Source: Adineta vaga (taxonomy: Eukaryota; Rotifera). From it: DNA of 64,000 nt. This document shows, piece by piece, positions 36,018-47,101 of the stretch (position 1 is the first letter of the stretch; each line of letters opens with the position of its first letter). The notes below the pieces were generated by a model. That model ran no database searches. It saw nothing but the letters and a program-made list of their open reading frames with translations, and was not told where the DNA came from. The stretch spans positions 11,842,001 to 11,906,000 of the forward strand of contig CP075493.1 of NCBI GenBank assembly GCA_021613535.1, written 5' to 3'. The position numbers and the translations under genes were made by a program.

Positions 36018-36500
36018 TTACATCGTCAGCTCAGTTAATTCACATGAAGTTCTGTTACATAAAAATGGTATATCATCTAAATGAATCTTTTGATGAAAGA
36101 GACGTAAACCCGATCGTCGTTCAATATCTTTAATTGAAACTGAAAAATCAGTTAAAGGATGGTTTCGATCAATTGATTGATTGGGTACAACAAAACATCC
36201 AGCACTCATATCTTTTTGATGGAAGATCAGCATTTTCATCATCAGAATATTTAGAGAATAGACGTTAAGAATGTTTTCTAATATATACTATAATACTTAC
36301 TGATTGTTTTCGTTCGATTGAAATAAATAAAGGACCAGTAATAATATGAACAAAATCAAATTGTTTAGCTAAATCTCGGATAAAACATTTAATTCGGCAC
36401 CAATAATTTCCATTATTATCAAGATCTTGAGAAACAATATTAGCTGATAAAATAAAAGTTTCATTCATGGCTTGTTGATTACCATATCTATGATCACCCG
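36018..36500 (-). pseudogene. EXOG-like endonuclease gene, 3' fragment
   Basis: Exon 36500-36301 encodes GDHRYGNQQAMNETFILSANIV, DLDNNGNYWCRIK and DFVHIITGPLF, the middle of the EndoG/EXOG DNA/RNA non-specific endonuclease fold. A second piece (to 36018) reads MSAGCFVVPNQSI, DFSVSIKDIERRSGLRLF and RTSCEL, the C-terminal EXOG part. The exon carrying the family's VPTHLYKV-like strand is missing, and a one-base frame change precedes MSAGCF. The N-terminal half with the DRGHM active-site histidine is absent: it is replaced by the neighbouring receptor remnant. NYWCRIK has Lys where the metal-site Glu is usual. The fragment is non-functional. Confidence 0.75.
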
Positions 36501-36534
36501 CTGAATAAATATATAAATGTGTAACGAATAATTT

Positions 36535-37615
36535 TTCCTTCTATCTTTCATTATGGCGTTGAATAAAGAAAGTAATCTTTGTATTTCATGTCACATTCTT
36601 TTGGTGAATAATAAATACGTTTAGTATTTGAATTAATTTGACGAGATTCATCGTGTCACAGAATCAAAAGAACTAATATAGTTTTGTGATTGATAAATGA
36701 TCGTATACTTAATGTAAGGCTAACACGATCAGCTTGATATTGACAACGATTACCATAGTAATTTGGTGAACAAAAGCATACATGTTCGAAGAAATTCTTA
36801 TGCGTTGATGAAACCATTAATATATCAATGCCACGATGACAATGTGAATGTACATCTATTTGATAGATTGTTTTCTAACATTTTTATTTGCAATGCGTTT
36901 ACTCTGAAATTCTGATAATATGATGTATGCTCCTACAGTATATAATTCTTTATCTTGCTTTCGTTTCGCAAGTGGATAGAATATCGGATTTATAGCAGGA
37001 AAAGAATACAATTTTGGATGGTCAGGTTTGAAACATTTAATCGACATGCCACTATTGGGTATAGAAAGAGATTGACTTCCATATTGAATAAAGGTACGAC
37101 CTAGTTCAGATGAAAACTCATTGCACAAACGTTCATCTTCATTATTGGAACAATCAGATTGACCATTACATAATTGATTATCGCGTATGTTTTCACCTGT
37201 AAAACAGAGAATTTTGTAGAAATAATGAGCTGTTCTATATTAGCAATTATTTCCGAGCCATGTAAACTTACAATAAGACCTACAAAATATTTAATGTACG
37301 TAATAGTGGTAAACATTGAAGTAATGTACAGTTGAATTCATCCTCGCCGTTTGCATAGTTTATACGACCATTTCATCTAGTATAAATATGATTACAAAGC
37401 CATTCTTCACAATCAGTTTCGTCATTTTCAGTATTCAAATCTTTTTTTCCGCCACAAAGAACTGAAAATATTGAGTTTTTGAACGAATATTGTTTCCATA
37501 ACTTAATATCCGTTTTGAAATGAGTATGTACCAGATAGGGAGCTATTCTTTGATGATTCATTTTATCTGTAGTGTTAGGTGTTAGTTGATACGGTTCATC
37601 TTGTAAATACATCAT
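36535..37615 (-). pseudogene. LDLRA/EGF receptor gene remnant
   Basis: Readable pieces in order are FSVLCGGKKDL...ENDETDCEEWLC (an LDL-receptor class A module), GRINYANGEDEFNC, NQLCNGQSDCSNNEDERLC (a second LDLRA module), about 90 residues of a loop region, and CFCSPNYYGNRCQYQADRVSLTL (EGF-like). The last recognisable piece is CDMKYKDYFLYSTP. Each matches the order and wording of the intact-looking gene at 56943-61647 (for example CLCPPSYFGDRCQWQNQRISLTL). Stops interrupt it: a TGA replaces an LDLRA cysteine near 37372, another lies near 36657, and there are several frame changes. Everything downstream, including all 7TM segments, is gone; sequence passes straight into the EXOG fragment. Confidence 0.7.
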
Positions 37616-38527
37616 ATCTGCGACAGATTTTGCAAAAAAACATGTTCACAAAACGATGAATAGTAGCAGTCAAATCTTTTCGTAAATACGAGCCTGTAAT
37701 AGCTGTCACTAATAACATTGGTTTTTATTTCTCAAACATATTCTTACCGATGAAAAAAACACTATGAATATAAAATGAATGTAGGTTTTATCCTTCAATA
37801 AACTTTATTCTTATATGTCAGGAATGTTGTTCATCTGATTTTAATCTCTAACTAAGAAAATATCACGATAAATATATTTGATTTTCTATTCAGGTAATGA
37901 AAGATATGAATGATGGATAATTTATTCATATAAAATTTTTATGAAGACAGATAATTTTATTCTTGGCGAGTTCTTTTCCTTTTCATTTGTATGCTTAGGA
38001 AAAAGACGTCACATGTTTTGAGAAAAAAAAATTCCTTTTTTCTATGAGTTAGAAAAAAAACAGCTTCGAAGAGCAATTCTTTTCTTTTACTTTTCCATAA
38101 CTAAACAGTTTGTATTTCTAATTCAAAAGTATTCAATGCATTTTCACATCGAAATAGTGGATAACCATTTTAACAATAATTTGATTATGTCTACTTCGTA
38201 TATTAATCACGTGCACTATCTATCATGGATTGTATAACATGAGTGTCTAATATTTTCTTTTGATGTTTACTATGCTATGATGAATGTAGTTTTTTGTGAG
38301 CATCTTGTTCTCATATAGTGTTTCTTTCCTTCGGGTATTCTTTCTTTCTGTTTGTAATTAGTTTTTTCTTCGCCGTAAACATTACCTTTGGTAAGTTGTC
38401 TTTGCCGTTTGACTCTATATAAGTATGATCAGCTATTACTATCAATAACGAATAATGAAATATAATATCGTGATTTAAATTATTCTATTTTCAAAGGAAA
38501 CGATATTTCCATCGATCAATATTCTAG
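37616..38527. other. Divergent intergenic region upstream of the Pls-like gene
   Basis: The first 100 bases may hold a little more receptor remnant. The rest is AT-rich and contains a TATA-like element at 38416. Confidence 0.4.
38416..38423 (+). promoter_or_regulatory. TATA-box-like element upstream of the Pls-like gene
   Basis: TATATAAG lies 112 bases upstream of the ATG at 38528, in an otherwise promoter-like AT-rich flank. If functional, the bacterial-type gene has acquired a eukaryotic core promoter. Confidence 0.4.
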
Positions 38528-41500
38528 ATGACAACTTTGTCAGGACCCGAACGAACTGATCTTTTCAAAGATGAACTTCTTCATGATATTTTTATTCAGA
38601 CAGCACGACGTTTTCCTGATAAAGTCGCTCTTCGTTGGCAAAATGATGAAATTATGTATAGTCAACTCTATCAACGTGCATCGCATTTAGCTCTTATCTT
38701 ACAACAAACAAAAAATATTCGTACCAATGATCGAGTAGGTATCTGGTTATCACGTTCAGCTCAATTACATGTCACAATACTTGCTGTTTTGATGACTGGT
38801 GCAACGTATGTTCCATTTGATGCTGATGTGCCACAAGAACGTGTCAATGAAATACTCGATGACTTACAAATTGTAGTTCTTCTCATCGATTCTCGTATTT
38901 CAATAAGACATCCATTGGCATTTAATGTTCAACATTTACATGAAGATTTATATATTAACGGTAGTATTGCTCAAATAAGAACAGATATTCATAGAAATCT
39001 ACCAGCTTATATCATTTGTACTTCGGGTTCAACTGGAAAACCTAAAGCAATTGCTATCAGTCACCGAAGCATCTGCCATTTTGTACGTGCCGATAATGAA
39101 ATTATGCAAATTAGATATGAAGATATTGTTTATCAAGGTTCATCAGCTGCATTCGATATGTTTCTTGAAGAAACGTTTCTTTCGTACTCTGTTGGTGCAA
39201 CACTTGTTATCCCGTCAAAAATGGACATTCTAAATAGTGATAAACTACATCAGTTCTTTATTCATCATTCTATTACGGTATTATTTTGTGTACCAACATT
39301 ATTACTTCTTATGCATAACGATCCAGCACTCAAACTTCGTCTTATCAATACTGGTGGTGAAGCGTGTCCACAGGTATATAATATAGATTAGATTATCCAT
39401 ACATTGGAAAATAATTCATTTAGACACTAGTTGATCGATGGTGGAAAGAAGATCGATTGATATTCAATTCTTACGGTCCTACTGAAATAACAGTTGCAGC
39501 TACAGTTCAATCTCTTCGTCCTGGACAACCAATCAGTATTGGTGTTCCCTTACCTAATTATGTATGTTGTTTACTCGATGAAATGACTGGCCAGCCAACG
39601 TTTGAAAATACCGGTGAATTATGTATACATGGACCAGGTGTTGCTCTGGGTTATATTAATCATCAATCATTAACAAAAGAAAAATTTACTAAATATGGTT
39701 ATCGTACAGGTGATCGTGTGTCAATTCAAAATGGACAAATCTTTTTTCATGAAAGAATTGATTCTCAAGTCAAACTTCGTGGGTATCGTATGGAACTTGA
39801 TGAAATAGAACAAGAATTAGTTCGATTAGAAGATAAAGTTGTATCAGCTGTTGTAACTGTTCTTAATGAACAATTAATTGCTTTCGTTGTTGGTCATTTA
39901 AATGAATCACAAATGCGTGAAGAACTTCGACAAAGATTACCTTCGTATATGGTACCAGATCGATTAGTAACAATTGACGGCGCAATGCCTCGTTTATCGA
40001 GTGGAAAGATCGATCGAAAAGCTATCGCTGCTCTTCTATTAAAAGATGATATTGACAAATCGAAATCTACAATAATAGAACTTGATTCGGGTAAGATAAT
40101 TATGTTCGTATAATGTATTTTATGTTATATCTATTTCAGTAAGAAACAATTTCAATGAACAGAATGATAATCGGCAACCACTTGACGTTATTCTCAGTGT
40201 TTTTCAAAAGAGTTTTGTACATCAACAACCAAAAGCAAATGATGATTTTTTTATTGATCTTGGTGGTCATTCGCTGATTGCGACACTGACGATAACTGAA
40301 CTACGTAAATGGTTCCATGGTATTGCTCTACATGATTTGTATGAATGTAGAACTGCCACTAAACTCGCTGAACGTTTAACAAATTTATTGAATGAGAAAA
40401 AAGACGTGAAAAGTTTAAAACTTTCTATTCATTTTGTCAAACCATCGTATACGAGAATTATTCTCTGTAGTCTATATCAAGCACTCATAATTCTTATTCT
40501 TAGTGGTATAGCGTCACTTGAATTCATTCTACCGTATATTATATTTATTTTATTTTTACGCGAAGATAATATTGGCTATGCATGTCTCGCTGCTTATGGG
40601 ATATTTGTTATTGTGCCTGTGTTTCGACATATTTTGTCACTGACAGCAAAATGGTTTCTTATTGGTCGATACGAAGAAGGTGATTTTCCATTGTGGGGTT
40701 GGATGTATGTTCGATGGTGGACTGTCGAAAGATTACGAACTCTCGCTATGCCTTCGACTCTAGCTGATAGTCCATTGATGAGTATTTATTATAGACTGTT
40801 TGGTGCTAAAATTGGTCGAAATGTTCATCTTGGTTCCATTAATTGTGAGGCTCCTGATCTTTTAGAAATTAATGATGAAACAACTATATCATCAGAAGTT
40901 CATTTTCAGACTGCTTTCGTAGAAGATTATACATTAAAATTTCGTCGCATTTATATTGGCAAAAATAGTTATATCGGTAGTCGTAGTGTTATAAGCGGAC
41001 GAACGAAAATGAATGAGTATTCGGAATTGCATGATTTCTCTTTTCTTCCCCCTAACACATGTGTACCTGAACATGAAGTTTGGCATGGGTCACCAGCTAT
41101 TTATTCGCATCATGCTGATTTAACAGCGCCACTACTGCCTAACAATTCAATGCACATGAAATTTACATCTATCGGAAGTACGATAATTTTTGCAATAATT
41201 ACTCTGCTATTCATGCCATTGTTCCATTTCATTCCAATTATTCCTGGTCTACTTCTTTTCGAATATATTGATATAAAATCTATAGACAATACACTGGAAG
41301 TCTTTATCTTCTGTCCATGTGTTGGAATTCTATATACATGTTTAGTAATTATACAAATTATTATCATTCGTTATTTGATTACCAGAAAGCTGGAAGTAGG
41401 TGTTTACAGTACAAAATCATTAATATATATACAAAAATGGCTATTTGATCGAGTTCTGGAAGCTGCCTTGCATGTTATGCATACGTTTTATGCGACTCTC

Positions 41501-42565
41501 TACATGGTACCTTTTCTTCGTGTATTGGGAATGAAAATTGGTCGACATTGCGAAGTATCAACAGCAATAGGAATGATTTATTCATTAATAGAAATTGATG
41601 ATGAATGTTTCATTGCCGATAATGTTCTCCTTTGTGAGCCATATATTCGGTACGAGCAGATACATTTGGAAAAAACAACTCTTGGTAAGCGTGTTTTTAT
41701 CGGAAATTCAGCAATCATTCCTAATGGAAAACATATACCGAATGAATGCTTAATTGGATGTATGTCATTGTTAGCAGATGAATTACTAGAAAAGCAATCA
41801 TGTCTAGGTTCGCCTGCCTTCATCTTACCAAATCGAGAACACGCTCCAGCTGGCACGTTAGAAATTTCGACATATCGACCAAGTACAGGAATGATTGTTC
41901 AACGTTTATGTATCGATACAATACGTATATTTTTACCAAGAACAATTATCGTTTTGGAAATTGGTCTAGCTACTGAAATTTTCGATCATTTTAATCAATT
42001 AATTAATTTTAGTTATTGCTTACTTACATTACCTATTTTATATATAGGTATACTTGCATTACCATCTTTACTTTTCTGTATTTTACTCAAATGGATATTA
42101 ATGAGAAAATATCGAACAAATCATTATCCTTTATGGAGCTGGTTTGTTTGGATATCAGATTTTATCACGGTAACATTCGAACAGTTGACTGTTCCACTTA
42201 TTCTAGATTTTCTTCAGGGAACTTACTTTATAGCTCCAGCTTTACGTTGTTTTGGTGTAAAAATTGGTCAACACTGTTTTGTTAATTCCATTCAAATAAC
42301 TGAATTTGATTTAATCAATATTGGTGATCAAGTTGTAATAAACACGGGAGCAGAACTACAAACTCATCTTTTCGAAGATCGTGTTATGAAACTGGGAGAG
42401 ATTCATGTCGAGAATCAGACAAATATTGGTTGTTTATCAACTATGTTACCAAATACACGATTAGGATCGAGTTCAAAACTAGGTCCATTAAGTTTAGTTA
42501 TAAAAGGCGAAAATATTCCTCCAAATACTTCATGGCAAGGTATTCCAATTCGAGAATATAATTAA
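38528..42565 (+). CDS. Epsilon-poly-lysine-synthetase (Pls)-like single-module NRPS with membrane and hexapeptide domains
   Basis: Three exons (38528-39373, 39424-40090, 40140-42565) give 1312 residues, no lesion. Residues 1-500 are an adenylation domain: ICTSGSTGKPK (162-172, A3), AAFDMFLEE (A4), NSYGPTE (297-303, A5), YRTGD (A7), VKLRGYRMELDEIE (A8) and LSSGKIDRKA (A10 lysine). A carrier domain follows with DLGGHSL; Ser549 takes the phosphopantetheine arm. From about 610 three cassettes repeat, each a pair of membrane helices (about 612-660, 848-920, 1107-1160) and a left-handed beta-helix (KIGRNVHLG, KIGRHCEVS, KIGQHCFVN). This matches the A-T-6TM-C1-C2-C3 plan and length of bacterial Pls, which polymerises one amino acid without condensation domains. 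The substrate is not deducible; horizontal origin is strongly inferred. AATAAA is at 42629. Confidence 0.92.
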
Positions 42566-42953
42566 GTCGGTTTTTACAAAAATGAATTATTGAAAAATGA
42601 TGTAACTATGTAATTACATTGATTTGCTAATAAATCCGAAATAAAATGTCTTTATGATATTGAAAATTGTCAAGACTAAGCACAATTGATTCATCGATGT
42701 TGTTCCATCAATGATTATCGTGTAAAAGTCGATATAGCCTGTCAAAAAGTTTTTGTAGAAAAGTATCGACATTAGTTAATAAGATCTTCGAGTGTGAGTT
42801 TTCAAAGATTAAATTTCTAAAATCTCTGTATGTGACATATTCACGCAGGACAAAGACATCATTCAATTATGATTTCATCTTAAAAGTACAACTCTGTCAA
42901 AAAGAATATACACCATGCATGTTTGAATAAACGCATTCTTCTACAATCATATA
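42566..42953. other. Spacer between the Pls-like gene and a receptor
   Basis: Contains AATAAA at 42629 and 42640, serving the Pls-like gene. Otherwise nothing seen. Confidence 0.45.
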
Positions 42954-43973
42954 ATGTCAGCTCTCGATGCAAACGCGGATGTGATTCTATCATGGAATAC
43001 AGCATCTGATATTCTCAATCGTTATTTTCCAATCGTTATCTATGTTTTTGGTATAACTGGCAATGTCTTAAATATTTTGGTTCTTATTCAACGACCACTT
43101 CGTTCAAATCCATCTGCTATTTTCTTTATTTGCTCATCGATAGCTGGTCTTCTTGCTATTATAAGTGGTTTAACAACACGAATGATGGCTGGATATGCAA
43201 CTGATATGACAACAACAGTCGGATGGATTTGTAAAATGCGTAATTTTGTTTTATATAGTGCTAGAACAATAACTCTATGGTCAATTGCATTAGCTACAAT
43301 TGATCGATGGTTAGCATCGAGTACCAATGTATCTAGACGACAAACGAGTTCAATAAGGAATGCTCGACGAAGTGTAGTCCTTGTTCATATCTATGCGTGT
43401 GTTATCAATAGTCCAATACTTTATTGCTATGAAGCTAATCTGAGTGATGCTCTTCGTGGATGTTATGGTTTAACATATATTTGTCGTTTGATTACCGATC
43501 TTATATATACAATCATGACCACATTAGTACCATTATTAATGATGATTATTTTCGGATTGTTGACTATCAGACATGTACGTCATACACAGAATCGTATTGA
43601 AAATATAACGATGGTTGACATGAGTTATAAGAATAAGAATACATTACCAACGTCGACTACTCGTGAAAGATCAAAGAAAAAAGTCGATAAACATTTATGT
43701 AAAATGCTTACTGTACAAGTAACTCTATTTGTAATACTAACATGTCCACATGGTATTCAAAAATCTTATTCATCCATCATATCATCGAATGAACCATCAT
43801 CTCAATCATTGAAAAATGCTGTCGAAACTTTTATTTTTAATTTAGTTACTCTTCTAAATTTTACAGCAAGTGGCATACCATTTTATATTTATACATTAGC
43901 AGGTGGTAGTTTATTTCGAAATACATTGTTTCATCTTTTGAAAAGAACTATTCTAAAGATCTTCTGTCGATGA
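42954..43973 (+). CDS. Rhodopsin-like 7TM receptor, FMRFamide-receptor type
   Basis: Single exon, 339 residues, seven membrane segments, no lesion. TM1 carries FGITGNVLNILVLIQRPLRS. TM2 is preceded by NPSAIFFICSS. TM3 ends with LATIDRWLASS, a DRW form of DRY. A CxxxxC pair joins TM3 to the second extracellular loop. TM6 reads LTCPHGIQ where CWxP is usual, and TM7 ends in FYIYTLAGGSLFRNTL. The layout is the intact version of the two broken receptors at 6190-7281 and 32845-33997. It is a plasma-membrane receptor, probably for a peptide, but ligand and G protein are unknown. Confidence 0.88.
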   Translation: MSALDANADVILSWNTASDILNRYFPIVIYVFGITGNVLNILVLIQRPLRSNPSAIFFICSSIAGLLAIISGLTTRMMAGYATDMTTTVGWICKMRNFVLYSARTITLWSIALATIDRWLASSTNVSRRQTSSIRNARRSVVLVHIYACVINSPILYCYEANLSDALRGCYGLTYICRLITDLIYTIMTTLVPLLMMIIFGLLTIRHVRHTQNRIENITMVDMSYKNKNTLPTSTTRERSKKKVDKHLCKMLTVQVTLFVILTCPHGIQKSYSSIISSNEPSSQSLKNAVETFIFNLVTLLNFTASGIPFYIYTLAGGSLFRNTLFHLLKRTILKIFCR

Positions 43974-44286
43974 TCATTTAGTTATACGATCTAGATAAAA
44001 ATTCTACAGTTGATTATAGTTATTCAAATCTTTCTTACTCATTAATAAACTTATCCTTTCAAAATAATGACACTAGATAATGTCAGCAGAAAAATACCAA
44101 TATAAAAGTGGAAGTGATGAAATATTCAATGTACATACTCTGCAAAAGAGGAATAAGGAAAAGGCGTAGTCGTCATTGTTGTTAAATGTCATGTATCTAT
44201 CTTATCGCGTCTATAAAAGAAACGCTTCGTTTTTTCTCTGAACAGCAGAATCACAATCGATTCATTTTACATTTCAAATATACAAG
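43974..44286. other. Spacer containing a TATA element for the small peptide gene
   Basis: No gene; the TATA box at 44212 is listed separately. Confidence 0.4.
44212..44219 (+). promoter_or_regulatory. TATA box upstream of the small secreted-peptide candidate
   Basis: TATAAAAG, a canonical TATA box, lies 75 bases before the ATG at 44287. That spacing is typical for a short leader and supports transcription of the small frame. Confidence 0.5.
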
Positions 44287-44490
44287 ATGCGTACAATAAT
44301 AATTCCGATTATTTTTGGTATTATCAATGTGCTACTGTTTATTTATACTCCACTTGTTCAAAGTCGATCATTTGTTGTTGATAACATAAAGCATAGCATG
44401 AAACATAGACTACATACCGTTGTTGTACAATGTGTATTCGTGATGTTCATGGACGTCGTTTTTGTGGGCCTTATTGTCCATAATATATAG
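44287..44490 (+). CDS. Small secreted-peptide candidate with signal peptide
   Basis: A 67-codon frame begins MRTIIIPIIFGIINVLLF, a good signal peptide ending near TPLVQSRS, followed by a short polar segment. The tail in the annotated frame is unremarkable and hydrophobic. Shifted by one base from 44418, however, the same DNA reads a cysteine-rich segment with five cysteines (RCCTMC...RRFCGPYC) ending in TAA at 44481. Either the peptide is as annotated, or a one-base indel near 44400-44418 has removed a cysteine-rich mature peptide. A TATA box at 44212 supports expression. No family is assigned. Confidence 0.4.
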   Translation: MRTIIIPIIFGIINVLLFIYTPLVQSRSFVVDNIKHSMKHRLHTVVVQCVFVMFMDVVFVGLIVHNI

Positions 44491-44989
44491 ATATATATTT
44501 TTGTTATTTGCTAAATCTAAACTAAATATAAAATATGAGTGTGAGATACAATAAAAACTATAACCTCACATTCTTATTGGAAAACCAAAAAAATAGAATA
44601 CCATAATGACAACTCGTCTTTCTAGTTCGATTATGACATATTTTGACTTTTAGTAGAATAAGAACAAATACGATTGAAACTAATAATATTTGATGGTCAT
44701 ATTTCTGGTTATAAGTATCAGTTAATGTTCAAATTGCTAATAAAAAACGTGCAATACTTTTGGATCCAATATATTAAAAAGTCACAATATATTTGTGAAT
44801 AAATATTGATTATTAAAGTATGATAACAAGCAATACGATACCGATGAAAATGTCAATAGTTGTTGTTTTCTCTTCAATCATTTTTTTTTGTATTGTGATA
44901 TAACATGCAACCATAGAGAGTCGTTCACTAAACATTGAATAAAACGATCAAGATTCTCTTATTATCAATAGAATTATTCAATTTAACAA
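44491..44989. other. Intergenic spacer
   Basis: AT-rich; no gene or motif supported. Confidence 0.4.
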
Positions 44990-47101
44990 ATGGGTCAAGG
45001 TTGTTGTAAAACGAATACAATAAACTCGTCTAGTACAGTAGTAAATAGCTTCAACCAACAGGATACTGTCATCAGTCAAAGAATAAATCTTTTCGTAACC
45101 GATGTTGGTTTCTTTGGACAAGCTATACCTTACATTATGGAAAATTTTACTCTAGTATGGTTTGATCCAGATATCAACATGATCGATACAGAAACGAAAA
45201 CGTATATAAAAGATTTTCGACGAATAATTAATTCCATTCAAATCTTTACTGATCTTTTCGAGTGTTGTAAATATGCTCTTGCAGTGAAAGATACTCAAAT
45301 GATTCTTATTGTTTCGAAATCATTCAAACAAGACTTTGCCGAAATGTTTTTTATGATGAAAGAACTTCGATCAGTCTATATTTCATCGAAAAATATATCA
45401 ACATCTTTGGAATCAAATCAATTCAGAAGTAAAATGAAAGGTACGTTTAACGATATACAGGGATTATCTAGTACAATAAAAGATGATATTTATCGATTTG
45501 AAAATAATCAAATACCAATCGATGTTATTACATCAACAACTTTAATTCAACTGATGGAAACTGAACCAAAATTTTATTATTCAATACTAATTAAAGAGAA
45601 TTTATATGAAAAAGGACAACGTTTTGAACAAGGAAAACAAGCATTTATTGATTCTTGTCGAGTTTATTATGCTAACAATGATGAACAAATAGAAGTAATC
45701 AATGAATTTAACGATAAATATGCTCTTTCAACATCGATATGGTGGTATACACGTGATTGTTTCATCTCTCGAATATTGAATAAAGCATTCCGAATTCAAG
45801 ATTTTGAAACAATAATTAAAATGAATTTTTTCATTCGTAATCTTCATCGACAAATTGAACAGGTCTATTTAGAAACAATTCCACATTGTCAAATAACGAC
45901 TTATCATAGTCAAGGTATCACACATGCTATATTAGAAAAACTCAAACATAATAAAAACAATCTTATTTCTTTCAATACATTTTTATTGACGAATACAAAT
46001 CGTGATCTTGCTCTTAACATGGCTCGTCATCTTCAAGAAAGTAATGAATTAATAAGTATTCTCTTTCGAATCACAATCGATCCATCAATTTCACAAACGC
46101 CATTTGTTACCTTGGATGGAATTGCTTATTCACAAGAAATGCAGAATAGAATATTATTCTCATTTCAACCCATTTTTCGCATTGGTGAGATGAACAAGAA
46201 TGATAATAATATGTTCGAAATTGAACTCACTTTAATTGATCATTATGATGAGCAAATGAAAGATTTTATTAGACATAATCTAAAACCAAATGAAACAAAC
46301 CCAGGATTTATTCAAATAGGAACATTGATAAATGAGAAAGGTGAACTCGATAAAGCTGAAAAGATATTTACTGCATTACTTCAAACAACATCTGACAAGT
46401 ACAAAGAAGGACTGTTGATTTGCCATCTTCGATTAGCGAAGATCAATTTAGATAAAAACGATTTACAAGTCGCATTGTTGCATTTTCAAAAATCGATTAC
46501 CATACTCTCCATTGTTTTTTCAGCAGATGATCGTCAACTAGCATTACCATACGATCAGATGGGTCTTATCTATCAACGACAAGGTGATGATGAAAATGCA
46601 TTAAAACATATGCAAATAGCTCTCAAATTAGAAGTTCAAGGGCTTGAACCTATGCCTTTACATATTGTACAAATTCTCGAAAATATCGGTTCAGTATACC
46701 AAAATCAACGTAGGTTGACTGAAGCTTTGATATATTACAAGCGTGCACTTCAAATTGCATTAGTTTACATATCATCTGATTATCTGATGTTGAGTACTAT
46801 TCATAATAATATTGGTGTAATGCATCTATGGATGAAAAATTATACAGATGCGCTTTCGTATTTTGAAAAAACTCTTGAAATTCAAAACACACATGTTTCA
46901 TCGGATCACAGATCATTGGCCACAAGTTACAGTAACATGGCACTAGCACTCGATGGTCTTGATCGTACTAACGAAGCTGTGGAATATTCTGTAAAAGCGG
47001 TTAATCTCGCATGCCGTATATTGGGGTTCAACCATCCTGATACTGACTCTTATCTCTGTCAACTAACAGAACTACAGAGTAAAACGAGGCACCGGATCTA
47101 A
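44990..47101 (+). CDS. ART-like (ADP-ribosyltransferase fold) / TPR protein with degenerate active site
   Basis: Single exon, 703 residues, starting MGQGCCKT, a likely N-myristoylation plus palmitoylation signal that would tether it to membranes. Residues about 30-200 are the variable N-terminal region typical of bdelloid ART/TPR proteins. Residues about 205-425 follow the R-S-E ART fold, but the Arg position reads YHSQG (H306) and the ExE position before ILFSF reads QNR (385-387). Catalysis is therefore unlikely. From about 440, kinesin-light-chain-like tetratricopeptide repeats follow (LALPYDQMGLIYQRQGDDENALKHMQIAL and similar), about five copies spaced 42 residues apart. A protein-binding adaptor is inferred. 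The partial gene at 63696-64000 has the same TPR type. Confidence 0.8.
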   Translation: MGQGCCKTNTINSSSTVVNSFNQQDTVISQRINLFVTDVGFFGQAIPYIMENFTLVWFDPDINMIDTETKTYIKDFRRIINSIQIFTDLFECCKYALAVKDTQMILIVSKSFKQDFAEMFFMMKELRSVYISSKNISTSLESNQFRSKMKGTFNDIQGLSSTIKDDIYRFENNQIPIDVITSTTLIQLMETEPKFYYSILIKENLYEKGQRFEQGKQAFIDSCRVYYANNDEQIEVINEFNDKYALSTSIWWYTRDCFISRILNKAFRIQDFETIIKMNFFIRNLHRQIEQVYLETIPHCQITTYHSQGITHAILEKLKHNKNNLISFNTFLLTNTNRDLALNMARHLQESNELISILFRITIDPSISQTPFVTLDGIAYSQEMQNRILFSFQPIFRIGEMNKNDNNMFEIELTLIDHYDEQMKDFIRHNLKPNETNPGFIQIGTLINEKGELDKAEKIFTALLQTTSDKYKEGLLICHLRLAKINLDKNDLQVALLHFQKSITILSIVFSADDRQLALPYDQMGLIYQRQGDDENALKHMQIALKLEVQGLEPMPLHIVQILENIGSVYQNQRRLTEALIYYKRALQIALVYISSDYLMLSTIHNNIGVMHLWMKNYTDALSYFEKTLEIQNTHVSSDHRSLATSYSNMALALDGLDRTNEAVEYSVKAVNLACRILGFNHPDTDSYLCQLTELQSKTRHRI

